NCBI GenBank assembly: GCA_903832735.1
Contig: CAILCO010000042.1
Coordinates: 1 to 32,316 of the forward strand
Origin: an uncultured Sterolibacterium sp.
GTDB taxonomy: Bacteria; Pseudomonadota; Gammaproteobacteria; Burkholderiales; Rhodocyclaceae
Direction of reading: 5' to 3'
DNA length: 32,316 nt
Shown: positions 24,213 to 32,316 of the stretch, in pieces
Position numbering within the stretch: the first letter of the stretch is position 1
Layout of the letters: each line of letters starts with the position of its first letter
Notes under the pieces: model-generated
What the model was told of the DNA's origin: nothing
Databases searched by the model: none
The model's input: the letters and a program-made list of their open reading frames with translations, nothing else
Program-made: the position numbers and the translations under genes

Positions 24213-25393
24213 CCGCCTTTCCCGGCCGCAGCGGCCACCTTGGCAATAGCCACCGTCTGGCCATCGCGGATCGAATCGGGCGGATTGATGATCACCTTGT
24301 CGCCGGGCTTGAGACCGGCCTTGATTTCGACATCGTGGCCGTAATCCGTCCCTATGGTCACGGTCTGCAGCCGGATCTTGCCGTCGGCCGCGACAATCGC
24401 CACCTTGCTGCCGGCGGCGCCGAACAGCAAGGTGTTGGTCGGCAGGATCAAGCCGCCTGCGGATTTCACGGTCAGCGCGACATCGACATAAGCTCCCGGC
24501 AGCAAGCCATGACTGGCGTTGGGTATCTGGATTTCGATCTGCAGGGTGCGCGTCCTCGGGTCGATTGCCCCGGCGGAACGGACGATCCGGCCCTGGGCCG
24601 GCTTGTCGGCGGCCTCCGCACGGAGAATATCGACGCTGTCGCCGACATGCACCCTTGTTGCCCGATCCTGCGGCACATAGACATAGACGCGCAGTCTGTC
24701 GATCTGCGCCAGGGCGAACATTCCCTGGCCCGCGCCGCCATTGCCGGCATTGACCAGGTCGCCATTGTCGACATTGCGCTGGGTCACGATGCCGTCGAAG
24801 GGCGCCACGATCTTGCCGAATCCCTGCTGCTCGCGCAAACGCTTCAACACCGCCTCGGTCTGCCGGTAAGCGGCGGCCTTCTCGTCGTACTCCTGCTGCG
24901 AAACTGCATCTTGCGCGCGGAGTTTGCTCCAGCGATCAAAGGCGACTTTGGCCAGCTCGAAATTCGCCGATGCCTCCTCCACCTGCCGGTTGACCTCGGG
25001 AATATCGAGCGTCGCCAGCGTCTCGCCCTTCTTCACCGACTGGCCGATGTCCTTGTACCATTGCCTGACATAGCCGTTGGTGCGCGCATAAATCTGCGCC
25101 TGGTAAATACCCTGCAAGCTGCCGGGCAAGGTCAGTTTCGATTCGTAGGCGCCGCTCTTCGGCACGACCACGCTCACCTGCAGAACGGTGCTTTCCGCCG
25201 CCCTGGCCGCCAGCACCTCGGCATTCGCCCGACGCGCAAACAACGTTCGACCCAGACCCAGCAGCAGTAGCGCGATCACCACCACGGTCACGATGCGCAT
25301 CGTGCGGACAACCTTGCTGCGACCGTTCGACTCGAAGGCCTGATGCAGATGGAATGGTGGCAAGCCCTGGTGGGCATGGCGCTGATCCGTCAT
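24209..25393 (-). CDS. RND efflux membrane-fusion (periplasmic adaptor) protein
   Basis: The 394-residue HlyD/AcrA-type adaptor has a cytoplasmic N-tail of about 30 residues, then one membrane anchor (MRIVTVVVIALLLLGLG, about 32-48) rather than a lipobox. The lipoyl halves are GYVRQWYKDIGQSVKKGETLATLDIPEV and FGKIVAPFDGIVTQRNVDNGDLVN. Between them lies an alpha-hairpin (VEEASANFELAKVAFDRWSKL to AVLKRLREQ). The beta-barrel and membrane-proximal domains follow (GAIDPRTRTLQIEIQIPN, LLPGAYVDVAL). The ATG at 25393 has AGGA 8 nt upstream and lies 9 nt after the RND pump stop. It bridges the pump and the outer-membrane factor. The cargo is unknown. Confidence 0.93.
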   Translation of the reverse strand: MTDQRHAHQGLPPFHLHQAFESNGRSKVVRTMRIVTVVVIALLLLGLGRTLFARRANAEVLAARAAESTVLQVSVVVPKSGAYESKLTLPGSLQGIYQAQIYARTNGYVRQWYKDIGQSVKKGETLATLDIPEVNRQVEEASANFELAKVAFDRWSKLRAQDAVSQQEYDEKAAAYRQTEAVLKRLREQQGFGKIVAPFDGIVTQRNVDNGDLVNAGNGGAGQGMFALAQIDRLRVYVYVPQDRATRVHVGDSVDILRAEAADKPAQGRIVRSAGAIDPRTRTLQIEIQIPNASHGLLPGAYVDVALTVKSAGGLILPTNTLLFGAAGSKVAIVAADGKIRLQTVTIGTDYGHDVEIKAGLKPGDKVIINPPDSIRDGQTVAIAKVAAAAGKGG

Positions 25394-25402
25394 ATTTGGT
25401 TC

Positions 25403-28400
25403 CTAGGCGGGTGTGGGTGCAGGGGCGCTGAGGTCATGACCATCTGCCTTACGGCCGGCGAGCCAAGGATGGAAGGCGGCGAAGACGACGGGCACAAAGA
25501 GCAGGGTCGACACCGTCGCGAAGAGCAAACCGCCGATCACGGCACGGCCGAGCGGTGCATTCTGCTCCGAGCCGTCGCCGATGCCAATCGCCATCGGCAC
25601 CATGCCGATGATCATCGCCAAAGCCGTCATCAATACCGGGCGCAGCCGGGTGGCGCCGGCCTCGAGCGCTGCCGACAGGGGCGGCAGGCCGTCGGCCAGG
25701 CGCTGGCGGGCGAAGGAAATGACCAGGATGCTGTTGGCGGTCGCCACGCCCATGGTCATGATCGCGCCGGTCAGCGCCGGCACGCTGAGGTCCGTGCCGG
25801 TGAGCACCAGGATCCAGGCGATGCCGGCCAATGCGGCCGGCAGGGCGGTGATGATGATGAAGGGGTCGATCCAGGACTGGAAATTGACCACGATCAACAG
25901 ATAGACCAGGACGATCGCGCCGACGATTCCGACCCCGAGGCCGATATACGAGGATTGCATGGTCTGCACCTGGCCGCGCATCGCGATGCGGCTGCCGCGC
26001 GGCAGCCTGGGCCGGGCCTCGTCGATCACCGCTTGGATTTCCTTGGCCACCGAACCCAGGTCGCGGCCGCGCGCATTGGCATAGATGTCGACCGAGGGCA
26101 GGAGGTTGTAGCGCGTCACCACGCCCGATTCCCGGGTCGGCGCGACCGTCACCAGATTGCCCAGTTGTTGCTGCACCTTGCCCGCCGAACCTGGGGGATT
26201 GACCGGCAGATGGAGCAGATCGTCGACGGAATTGATCTTGTACTGCGGCGTCTGCGTCTGCATGTTGTAGACGATGCTGTTGGCCGGATTGAGCCAGAAG
26301 GCCGGCTGGGTCTGCTGGCTGCCCGATAGCGGCAGAAGGATGTTCTGGGCAACGTCGACAGGACTGATGCCCATGCTCTGCAGCCGCGGCCTGTCCATGA
26401 CGAGGGCGAGCGCGGGCGCATCCAGGCGCTGGTGCACGTGCACATCGACGGCGCCGCTGATGGCCCTGATCCGCTCCAGCAAGTCGCCCGCGTAGGCATT
26501 GTTTTCTCTGTAGTTGCTGCCATAGATCTGGACGTCGATCGCCGCCGGCGTGCCGAAATTGAGAATCTGGGTGACGATGTCGGCAGGCTGGAAGAAGAAC
26601 TCGACACCGGGGAAGCGCTTGCCAAGTTCGGCCGGCAGCCTGTCGATATATTCGCGGCTGGGCCGGTGGCCGGGGTTGAGCGAAATCAGGATGTCGGCGT
26701 CGAGCGTGCCTATGGTCCCCGAGTTGCTGTACGAGAGATTGATGCCACTGTAAGGCAAGCCGATATTGTCGATGATAGAGGCGAGTTCCCGCGCCGGAAT
26801 GATCTCGCGGATCACGTTGTCGACCGCGTCGGCAATCTGCGCGGTCCTCTCTATCCGGGTTCCGGTCGGGGCGCGCATATGCAGCTTGATCTGACCGGTA
26901 TCCACGGTGGGGAAAAGATCGCGGCCGAGCATCAGGTAGAGGCCACAGGAGAGCAGGCAGAAACCGAGGAACCCCGCCATGAAGCTGCGTCTATGGGTCA
27001 GCAGGTGGCCGAGGAGGAGGATATAAACGTTGCGCAGCTTTTCGAAATGACGGTTGAACGCCTCATTGACGCGGCGTATCGAGCGGGCGACCCTGCCGTC
27101 CTTGCCCTGATGGCCCATCAGCAGCAGGGCCAGGGTCGGCACCAGGGTGCGCGACAGCACGTAAGAGGCCAGCATCGCGAACACCACCGCTTCGGCCAGC
27201 GGCACGAACAGGTAGCGCGCGACGCCTTCGAGGAAAAACATCGGCACGAAGACGATGCAGATGCACAGCGTCGAGACGAATGCCGGGATGGCGATCTCGC
27301 CTGCGCCGTCGAGAATCGCCGTATAAAGCTCCGAGCCCATGTGCAGATGGCGCTCGATATTCTCTATCGTCACCGTCGCGTCATCGACCAGGATCCCGAC
27401 TGCCAGCGCCAGGCCTCCGAGGGTCATGACATTGATGGTCTCGCCGAAGGCGTGCAGCAGCACGATCGAGGAAAATATCGACAGCGGAATGGACACCGCG
27501 ATGATCGAAGTGGTGCGCCAGTTGCCCAGGAACAACAGCAGCATGACCGCGGTCAGGGCCGCGGCGATCAGCGCTTCATGGGTGACCCCCGCCACCGCCG
27601 CCTTGACGAAGACCGACTGGTCCGCCAGCAGCGCGACCTCGACGCTCTTCGGCAGCAACGGAATCAAGGTCGGCAGCACGCGCTTCAAGTTGTTGACGAC
27701 GTCGAGGGTCGATGCGCCGCCGTTCTTGTAGGCGGAGAGCAGCAGGCCGCGCTGGCCGTTCTGTCTGACGATATTGGTCTGCGGCGCAAAACCGTCGCGC
27801 ACGTGGGCCACGTCGCGCAGGAACAGGGTCGCACCATTCACGGTCTTCACCGGGATGTTGTTCAGGCCGGCAATCGTCGGCGGGGAACCGTTCAGGCTGA
27901 CGTTGAATTCGGTGTCGCCGATTTTCGCGGTTCCGGAGGGCAGCGCCAGGTTCTGGCTGTTGATCGCACTGATCACGTCGGTCGAGGTCAGGCCATTGGC
28001 CAGAACGGCCTGGATATCGAGGTCCACCGACAGCAGGCGGAGTTTTCCGCCGTAGGGATAGGGGATGGCGACGCCCGGTATAGTCACCAGCTGCGGCCTC
28101 AGGGTATTGACGGCGAGGTCGAAGACATCCTGTTCGGACAGTTCCTTGCTCGACAGCCCGACCTGGATCACCGGAACGCTGGACGCGGTGTAATTGATGA
28201 TCAAGGGCGGGGTGATTCCCGGCGGCATAGAGCGCAGCACGGATTGCGAAACGGAGACGATCTGCGCGATCGCGGTCTGGATATTGACGTTCGGCTGAAA
28301 GAAAATCTTGACGATGGCGATGCCGTTCAGCGACTGCGATTCTATATGTTCGATATCGTTGACCGTCGTGGTCAGGGTGCGCTCGTTGGCGCCGGTAATG

Positions 28401-28585
28401 CGGTCCGCCATCTGCTGGGGCGACAGGCCGGCGTAGTTCCAGATGACGCTGATGACCGGAATGTTGATTTCCGGCAGCACGTCCACCGGCGTGCGCAGAA
28501 TCGCCAGCGGGGTCGCGAGCAGGATGATGATCGCCATCACGATGAAGGTATAGGGCCGGCGTAACGCAGTCTCGACTATCCACAT
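25403..28585 (-). CDS. RND-family (HAE1-type) efflux pump inner-membrane subunit
   Basis: The 1060-residue AcrB-like proton-driven transporter is full length for the family. TM1 lies at 12-30, a large periplasmic porter/docking domain follows, then TM2-6. The proton-relay motif GILVDDATVTIENIERHL in TM4 contains Asp401/Asp402. The second half repeats the pattern (TM7 near 530-550, then a second periplasmic domain, then TM8-12 with TGAIMTMGVATANSILVISFARQRLADG). The N-terminus WIVETALRRPYTFIVMAIIILLATPLAILRTP places it in an uncharacterised HAE1 subgroup rather than with AcrB/MexB. It heads the seven-gene minus-strand cluster. The substrate cannot be predicted; the co-encoded amino-acid importer may be relevant. 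Confidence 0.94.
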   Translation of the reverse strand: MWIVETALRRPYTFIVMAIIILLATPLAILRTPVDVLPEINIPVISVIWNYAGLSPQQMADRITGANERTLTTTVNDIEHIESQSLNGIAIVKIFFQPNVNIQTAIAQIVSVSQSVLRSMPPGITPPLIINYTASSVPVIQVGLSSKELSEQDVFDLAVNTLRPQLVTIPGVAIPYPYGGKLRLLSVDLDIQAVLANGLTSTDVISAINSQNLALPSGTAKIGDTEFNVSLNGSPPTIAGLNNIPVKTVNGATLFLRDVAHVRDGFAPQTNIVRQNGQRGLLLSAYKNGGASTLDVVNNLKRVLPTLIPLLPKSVEVALLADQSVFVKAAVAGVTHEALIAAALTAVMLLLFLGNWRTTSIIAVSIPLSIFSSIVLLHAFGETINVMTLGGLALAVGILVDDATVTIENIERHLHMGSELYTAILDGAGEIAIPAFVSTLCICIVFVPMFFLEGVARYLFVPLAEAVVFAMLASYVLSRTLVPTLALLLMGHQGKDGRVARSIRRVNEAFNRHFEKLRNVYILLLGHLLTHRRSFMAGFLGFCLLSCGLYLMLGRDLFPTVDTGQIKLHMRAPTGTRIERTAQIADAVDNVIREIIPARELASIIDNIGLPYSGINLSYSNSGTIGTLDADILISLNPGHRPSREYIDRLPAELGKRFPGVEFFFQPADIVTQILNFGTPAAIDVQIYGSNYRENNAYAGDLLERIRAISGAVDVHVHQRLDAPALALVMDRPRLQSMGISPVDVAQNILLPLSGSQQTQPAFWLNPANSIVYNMQTQTPQYKINSVDDLLHLPVNPPGSAGKVQQQLGNLVTVAPTRESGVVTRYNLLPSVDIYANARGRDLGSVAKEIQAVIDEARPRLPRGSRIAMRGQVQTMQSSYIGLGVGIVGAIVLVYLLIVVNFQSWIDPFIIITALPAALAGIAWILVLTGTDLSVPALTGAIMTMGVATANSILVISFARQRLADGLPPLSAALEAGATRLRPVLMTALAMIIGMVPMAIGIGDGSEQNAPLGRAVIGGLLFATVSTLLFVPVVFAAFHPWLAGRKADGHDLSAPAPTPA

Positions 28586-28851
28586 CGGGAGGTACCTTCC
28601 TGCAAGTCTTGGCCGCTGCGGCTCCAGGGAGAGCCTGGCAGGACCCCGCGGGCCGCCAGAGATCCCGGCTGCGCGACGGTATTGGATAGGCCGTCAGGCG
28701 GGAAAAGGTGCGATTCTAACTCGGTTTACCCTCGATCTTCTGCTCCTCCTCAAGCCAGGCTGCGCCATTTGTGCTTATACTTTGTGGATAAGGCTTTAGC
28801 CTGTTCAGATACCGGCCTGGGCAGTTCATATCGCCGCCAAGGAGGAGAGCC
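28586..28851. other. 266-bp divergent control region between the RND operon and the soluble chemoreceptor
   Basis: This gap should contain the promoter of the seven-gene efflux/uptake cluster (minus) and that of the chemoreceptor-PilZ pair (plus). Seen on the plus strand: TATACT at 28778-28783, a plausible -10 with no good -35 partner. Small hairpins lie near the pump start: the AGGTACCT palindrome at 28590-28597, and CCAGG/CCTGG near 28624-28638. AGGAGG lies at 28841-28846, just before the chemoreceptor ATG. No regulator gene is present. Confidence 0.4.
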
Positions 28852-30381
28852 ATGTTCCAATTGATTACCCGACGCGGAGCGAGGCAAATCAATCAAGCCG
28901 CCGAGCGCGCGGAAGCGATTGCGCTCGGCAGGGAAGCCCTCGATGCACCCCCGCCGGAGGGTCTGCCGGAAGCAGTCAAGCCCCTGGCCGCGGCGATCAA
29001 CAGACTCACCTCGAACTTCCGCGACCTGGTCAAGGCGGCGCGCGGAATCTCGATCAAGATTGCCATCGACACGGCGCACTTGCACCGCCACGCCGAATCC
29101 GTCGCGGCCGATGCCGAACAACAGCAGCAGGATATCGCCCATGTGGCGACGGCCACCGGATCGGTCACGCAACTGTCGTCCACGCTATCGGCGAACGCCA
29201 GCGACATGGCCGCCACCGCCGACCGCAATCTCGACGCAGCGGAAACCGCTCGCGCCGACATCGCCGACATGCAGCAACGCATCGCCGAAATTACCGAGAA
29301 GATGGTGCACTTCACCGCCGTGGTCGATGACTTATTCACCCGTACCCAGGTCATCGACCGCCTGGGCAAACTGATCCACGACATTGCCGATCAGACCAAC
29401 CTGCTCGCGCTCAATGCCGCCATCGAGGCGGCGCGGGCGGGCGAGCAGGGGCGCGGATTCGCGGTGGTGGCGGACGAGGTGAGAAAGCTTGCCGAGGGCA
29501 CGGGCAAAGCCACCAAGGAAATCGAGGGGCAGGCGGCCACGATGATCTCGCTGGTGGCGACGACCCAGAGCGAGAACCAGGCCATACGCCTCGGCATAGA
29601 GGCGTCGAATGAGGCGGTGATCCGCACCAGCGGGCAATTTGCCCAGTTCATCGGCGACTTCAAACACCTGCGCGAGCGCATTGCTTCCGTGAGCGAGGCG
29701 GTCGTGAAACTCGACGGCATCAGTCAGGACATTGCCAGACGCATCGTCACGATCAGGGAGCGCTCCGTTCAGACCAGCAAGGCGTCGGCCAGGATGTCCG
29801 CAGGTCTCCATGACTTGCGCAACAACACCGAGTCCGTCCAGGGCGCACTGGCGACCTTCCGCACCGGCGGTACGACCTTCGACGGCCTGTTGCAGGCCAC
29901 CCACGGCCTGACGGCGGCGGTCAGGGAAGTGCTGGCAGCCGCCGAAAAGCGCGGCATCAACATCTGGGACCAGAACTATCGCGCGATCCAGAATTCCAAT
30001 CCGCTGCGCTACAACACCGGCTACGACCAGGCAATAGACGGCCAGTTGCAGACTCTCTACGACGACACGCTGGGCGTTCTGAGCGGCTGCATGTACGCCC
30101 TGGCGGTCGACGGAAAAGGCTACGCGCCGGCGCATAACAGCAAGTTCTCCAATCCGCCCACCGGCAATCCGGCGATAGACCTCGGCGCCTGCCGGCACAA
30201 GCGCATCTTCGACGATCCGGTCGGACGCAAGCTCGCTGCCAGCACGCGCCCATTCCTGTTCCAGACCTACGAGCGCGACACCGGCGAGGTGATCAACGAC
30301 CTGTCGGTGCCGCTGCTGATCAACGGACGCCACTGGGGCGCGGTGCGTGTCGGTTTCGACTCGACGCACCTGGTCGACTGA
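28852..30381 (+). CDS. Soluble chemoreceptor with C-terminal sensor domain
   Basis: The 509-residue methyl-accepting-type protein has no transmembrane helix, so it should be cytoplasmic. Residues about 60-340 form the coiled-coil signalling domain. The conserved tip [36 protein letters not shown] starts near residue 180. The sensor sits after it, at about 365-509: [59 protein letters not shown], and [20 protein letters not shown]. This module recurs at the C-terminus of proteobacterial chemoreceptors and looks Cache/PAS-like, but I cannot name its ligand. AGGAGG precedes the ATG. The PilZ gene follows after 3 nt, so the two are co-translated. Confidence 0.9.
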   Translation: MFQLITRRGARQINQAAERAEAIALGREALDAPPPEGLPEAVKPLAAAINRLTSNFRDLVKAARGISIKIAIDTAHLHRHAESVAADAEQQQQDIAHVATATGSVTQLSSTLSANASDMAATADRNLDAAETARADIADMQQRIAEITEKMVHFTAVVDDLFTRTQVIDRLGKLIHDIADQTNLLALNAAIEAARAGEQGRGFAVVADEVRKLAEGTGKATKEIEGQAATMISLVATTQSENQAIRLGIEASNEAVIRTSGQFAQFIGDFKHLRERIASVSEAVVKLDGISQDIARRIVTIRERSVQTSKASARMSAGLHDLRNNTESVQGALATFRTGGTTFDGLLQATHGLTAAVREVLAAAEKRGINIWDQNYRAIQNSNPLRYNTGYDQAIDGQLQTLYDDTLGVLSGCMYALAVDGKGYAPAHNSKFSNPPTGNPAIDLGACRHKRIFDDPVGRKLAASTRPFLFQTYERDTGEVINDLSVPLLINGRHWGAVRVGFDSTHLVD

Positions 30382-30384
30382 GCC

Positions 30385-31095
30385 ATGGCTGCCAACCAGG
30401 ACCAGGCAAAGGAAGAAGCCGTCGGTAAGGAAATCTCGCTGGAGGATGCGCATCTTCAGATGGGCGAACCCATTAGCCTGCAAGTCTGGGACGACGGCGC
30501 AGGCGAACGCTATTCGGTCAAACTGATAGGGATTTCCCAGGGCCGCAGCGTGCTGGTGAGCGCGCCGATGATCGACGGAAAATACCTGATGATGCGCGAG
30601 GGACAGTCGTTCATCGTTCGCGCGTTCCCGGGTAAAAGCGCTATTGCCTTCACGACGCAAATTCTCAAGAGCGTCAATTCACCTTATCCTTATCTGCACC
30701 TCGCCTACCCCCGGGGAGTCCGATCGGTGGTCGTGCGCAAGGGCGCTCGCGCCAACGTCAGGATTATTTGCGTTATCACCGATTGCGACGGCGTCCAACT
30801 CCAGGAGGCCGGGAGCATCGTCAATATCAGCATCGGCGGCGCCCTGGTGGCGGTCAAGAGGGCGTTCGCCCAGAAAGGACAGGTACTGAAAATAAAGTTC
30901 AAGCTGGTCGTCAGTGGCGTTCAGACCCTCCTCGAACTCAAGGCCGTGATTCAAGCCATCAACACCGGATTGGTCAACGACCCCGAAATGCGCTATCAAC
31001 TGGGCCTCCAGTTCGTCGATGTGTCCGCCGAGAACTCGATCCCCCTGCTGGCGTTCGTCTATCAGCAGTTGATAGAACAGTCGATGGGCAACTGA
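30385..31095 (+). CDS. YcgR-like PilZ-domain protein (c-di-GMP effector)
   Basis: The 236-residue cytoplasmic protein has the two-domain YcgR layout. An N-terminal flagellar-brake/PilZN beta domain (about 22-110) is followed by a C-terminal PilZ domain (about 112-230). The c-di-GMP-binding residues are present: RKGAR (RxxxR) near 118-122 and NISIGG (N-x-S-x-x-G) near 147-152. In enterobacteria YcgR slows the flagellar motor when c-di-GMP is high. Co-expression with a soluble chemoreceptor, 3 nt upstream, fits a link between chemotaxis and motor braking, which is inference. The start codon at 30385 is the first ATG after the chemoreceptor stop. A weak hairpin (GCCGGG/CCCGGC at 31130-31156) lies downstream without a T-run. 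Confidence 0.9.
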   Translation: MAANQDQAKEEAVGKEISLEDAHLQMGEPISLQVWDDGAGERYSVKLIGISQGRSVLVSAPMIDGKYLMMREGQSFIVRAFPGKSAIAFTTQILKSVNSPYPYLHLAYPRGVRSVVVRKGARANVRIICVITDCDGVQLQEAGSIVNISIGGALVAVKRAFAQKGQVLKIKFKLVVSGVQTLLELKAVIQAINTGLVNDPEMRYQLGLQFVDVSAENSIPLLAFVYQQLIEQSMGN

Positions 31096-31160
31096 CCGCA
31101 TCTCCCGTCGGCGCAGCGTAACGTTTTCCGCCGGGTGCCTTTGACGGCCTCCCGGCCCGC

Positions 31161-31174
31161 TTGATTCGCATCAA
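31161..31174 (+). promoter_or_regulatory. FNR/Dnr-type box upstream of nnrS
   Basis: TTGATTCGCATCAA is a perfect match to the FNR/Anr/Dnr consensus TTGAT-N4-ATCAA. A -10-like AATAAT lies at 31197-31202. The box centre at 31167.5 would be about 41.5 bp before a start near 31209, the class II activator position. Oxygen- or nitric-oxide-responsive activation of nnrS is therefore likely. Confidence 0.8.
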
Positions 31175-31227
31175 GGTGACGTGACGACCGGGCCGGAATA
31201 ATGACCGGAGAGGAGGCAAGTCCGCAC

Positions 31228-32316
31228 ATGAATAAGCCCAAGATTAGCTGCCCGGCGACGGCGGACCACCCTCTCTGGAGCATCGGCTTCCGGCCCTTCT
31301 ACCTGCTCGCCAGCCTGTTTGCCGCGCTCTCGGTGCCGCTCTGGGTCGCCCAGTATGCAGGCTTCCTGCCCGCGGGCTATCTGCCCGGTTCCCTGTGGCA
31401 CGGCCACGAAATGCTCTTCGGCTACACCACGGCCGTGATCAGTGGCTTCCTGATGACCGCGGTACGCAACTGGACCGGCCAGCCGACTCCGAGCGGCGCT
31501 CTGCTGGCGAGCCTGGCACTGCTCTGGATCGCCGGTCGCCTGATGCTGCTGACGCCTTATGGCATCCTATCGGCACTGGTCAATGCCGCCTTCCCGCTGG
31601 CGGTCGCACTCGCCATCGCCGTGCCGCTGTCCCGGGGAAACAACCGGCGGAATTATTTCTTCGTCGGCCTGCTCTCGCTGCTTGCCCTGGCCGAACTGGC
31701 TCTGCACTTCTCGGAACTGGGACTCTTCGTCTGGCCGGCAAGGCTGAGCCTGCAGGTCGGCCTCGACGTCGTGCTGTTCGTCATGGCGGTGATGGGCGGG
31801 CGGGTAATTCCCATGTTCACCAACAACGGCGTGCCGGGAACCCGGGCCACGCGCCAGCCGTGGCTGGAAAAGACGGCGCTGGGCAGCGTCCTCGCCCTGC
31901 TCGCCGCCGACCTGCTGCGGCTGCCCGCGGAGATCGTCTGCCTGCTCGCGGCGCTAGCCACGCTGGCACAGGCGGGGCGGCTAGCGCTCTGGCAGACGTG
32001 GCGCACGCTGCGTGCGCCTATGGTCTGGATACTGCACCTGGCCTATGGCTGGATCGTGATCTACCTCGCCCTGCGCACCCTGGCCGCAGTCGGACTGGTC
32101 TCGGAACTGCTGGCGGTGCATGCCCTGACCATCGGGGCAATCGGCGGCATGACCCTGGGGATGATGACGCGCACCGCACGCGGCCACACCGGCCGCCCGG
32201 TCACCGCCGACGGCCATGATGCAACCGCCTATGTGCTGGTCCAGTGCGCGGCCGTGGTGCGGGTTTTCGGCGGGCTATTGTTTCCCGATCACTACCTGGC
32301 GTCGGTGACGGGCTCC
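31228..32316 (+). CDS. nnrS: NnrS family heme/copper membrane protein, 3' end beyond window
   Basis: The frame is open from ATG 31228 to the right edge (363 codons, no stop), so the protein is C-terminally incomplete here; NnrS proteins are about 400 residues. It is a polytopic inner-membrane protein with about ten visible hydrophobic segments. The family signature WSIGFRPFYLLASLFAALSVPLW is followed by LWHGHEMLFGY (His58, His60), and later by GGRVIPMFTNNGVPG and GMTLGMMTRTARGHTGRP. NnrS is linked to nitric oxide tolerance and denitrification regulons. AGGAGG lies about 11 nt before the ATG, rather far. An FNR/Dnr box upstream supports anaerobic or NO control. No nor or nir genes are in view. 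Confidence 0.93.
   Translation, partial: MNKPKISCPATADHPLWSIGFRPFYLLASLFAALSVPLWVAQYAGFLPAGYLPGSLWHGHEMLFGYTTAVISGFLMTAVRNWTGQPTPSGALLASLALLWIAGRLMLLTPYGILSALVNAAFPLAVALAIAVPLSRGNNRRNYFFVGLLSLLALAELALHFSELGLFVWPARLSLQVGLDVVLFVMAVMGGRVIPMFTNNGVPGTRATRQPWLEKTALGSVLALLAADLLRLPAEIVCLLAALATLAQAGRLALWQTWRTLRAPMVWILHLAYGWIVIYLALRTLAAVGLVSELLAVHALTIGAIGGMTLGMMTRTARGHTGRPVTADGHDATAYVLVQCAAVVRVFGGLLFPDHYLASVTGS

Noticed and set aside
25470-25490. ACGACGGGC string that resembles the end of the structured repeat
   Set aside because: It lies within RND coding sequence, with no hairpin or further similarity, so it is coincidental.
26432-28564. 710-codon plus-strand ORF opposite the RND pump
   Set aside because: It is an antisense shadow of a full-length RND gene, with strongly biased Arg/Asp/Gln/His composition.

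Overview
The window looks like chromosomal DNA of a high-GC, motile, respiring betaproteobacterium of the Rhodocyclales/Nitrosomonadales type. This is inferred from gene content (DUF1840, DUF2905, soluble Slt, class II Cca, YcgR-type PilZ protein, NnrS) and base composition; no 16S or other taxonomic marker is present. Genes are tightly packed, with many ATGA stop/start overlaps. No rRNA, tRNA, CRISPR array or phage genes were seen.

Layout. (1) 1-240: the 3' end of an IS30-family transposase abuts a short structured repeat, which runs into the stop codon of a rhodanese gene. (2) 237-9731: housekeeping genes. Rhodanese and the B12-dependent methionine synthase metH are divergent. metH converges on a GST / alpha-beta hydrolase / DUF1840 operon across a hairpin-rich intergenic region. 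Then come a small DUF2905 membrane protein and a convergent slt-cca operon. (3) 9758-14046: 5-formyl-THF cyclo-ligase, followed by a coupled c-di-GMP pair, a degenerate EAL-HDOD protein and a PAS-PAS-GGDEF-EAL protein. (4) 14043-17514: a MalY/PatB-type C-S lyase, a four-helix-bundle chemoreceptor and a secreted stand-alone Cache-domain protein. (5) 17874-18585: a zinc-ribbon membrane protein ending in a second copy of the structured repeat. (6) 28585-18581, minus strand: seven overlapping or closely spaced genes that look like one transcription unit. In order they encode an RND pump, a membrane-fusion protein, an outer-membrane factor, a frameshifted ornithine-cyclodeaminase-family enzyme, and an Aap-type amino-acid binding protein with two permeases. 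The Aap ATPase gene is absent. (7) 28852-31095: a soluble chemoreceptor with a C-terminal sensor module and a YcgR-like PilZ protein. (8) 31161 to the end: a perfect FNR/Dnr-type box upstream of nnrS, which runs off the window.

The main theme of the second half is environmental sensing and motility: two chemoreceptors, a solo Cache protein, two c-di-GMP-turnover-type proteins (one probably inactive) and a PilZ effector. The most unusual points are the combined export/import operon with its broken cyclodeaminase, the secreted Cache protein beside a receptor with a different sensor, and the ~61-bp repeat that supplies stop codons to three genes and shows a compensatory base-pair change between copies.
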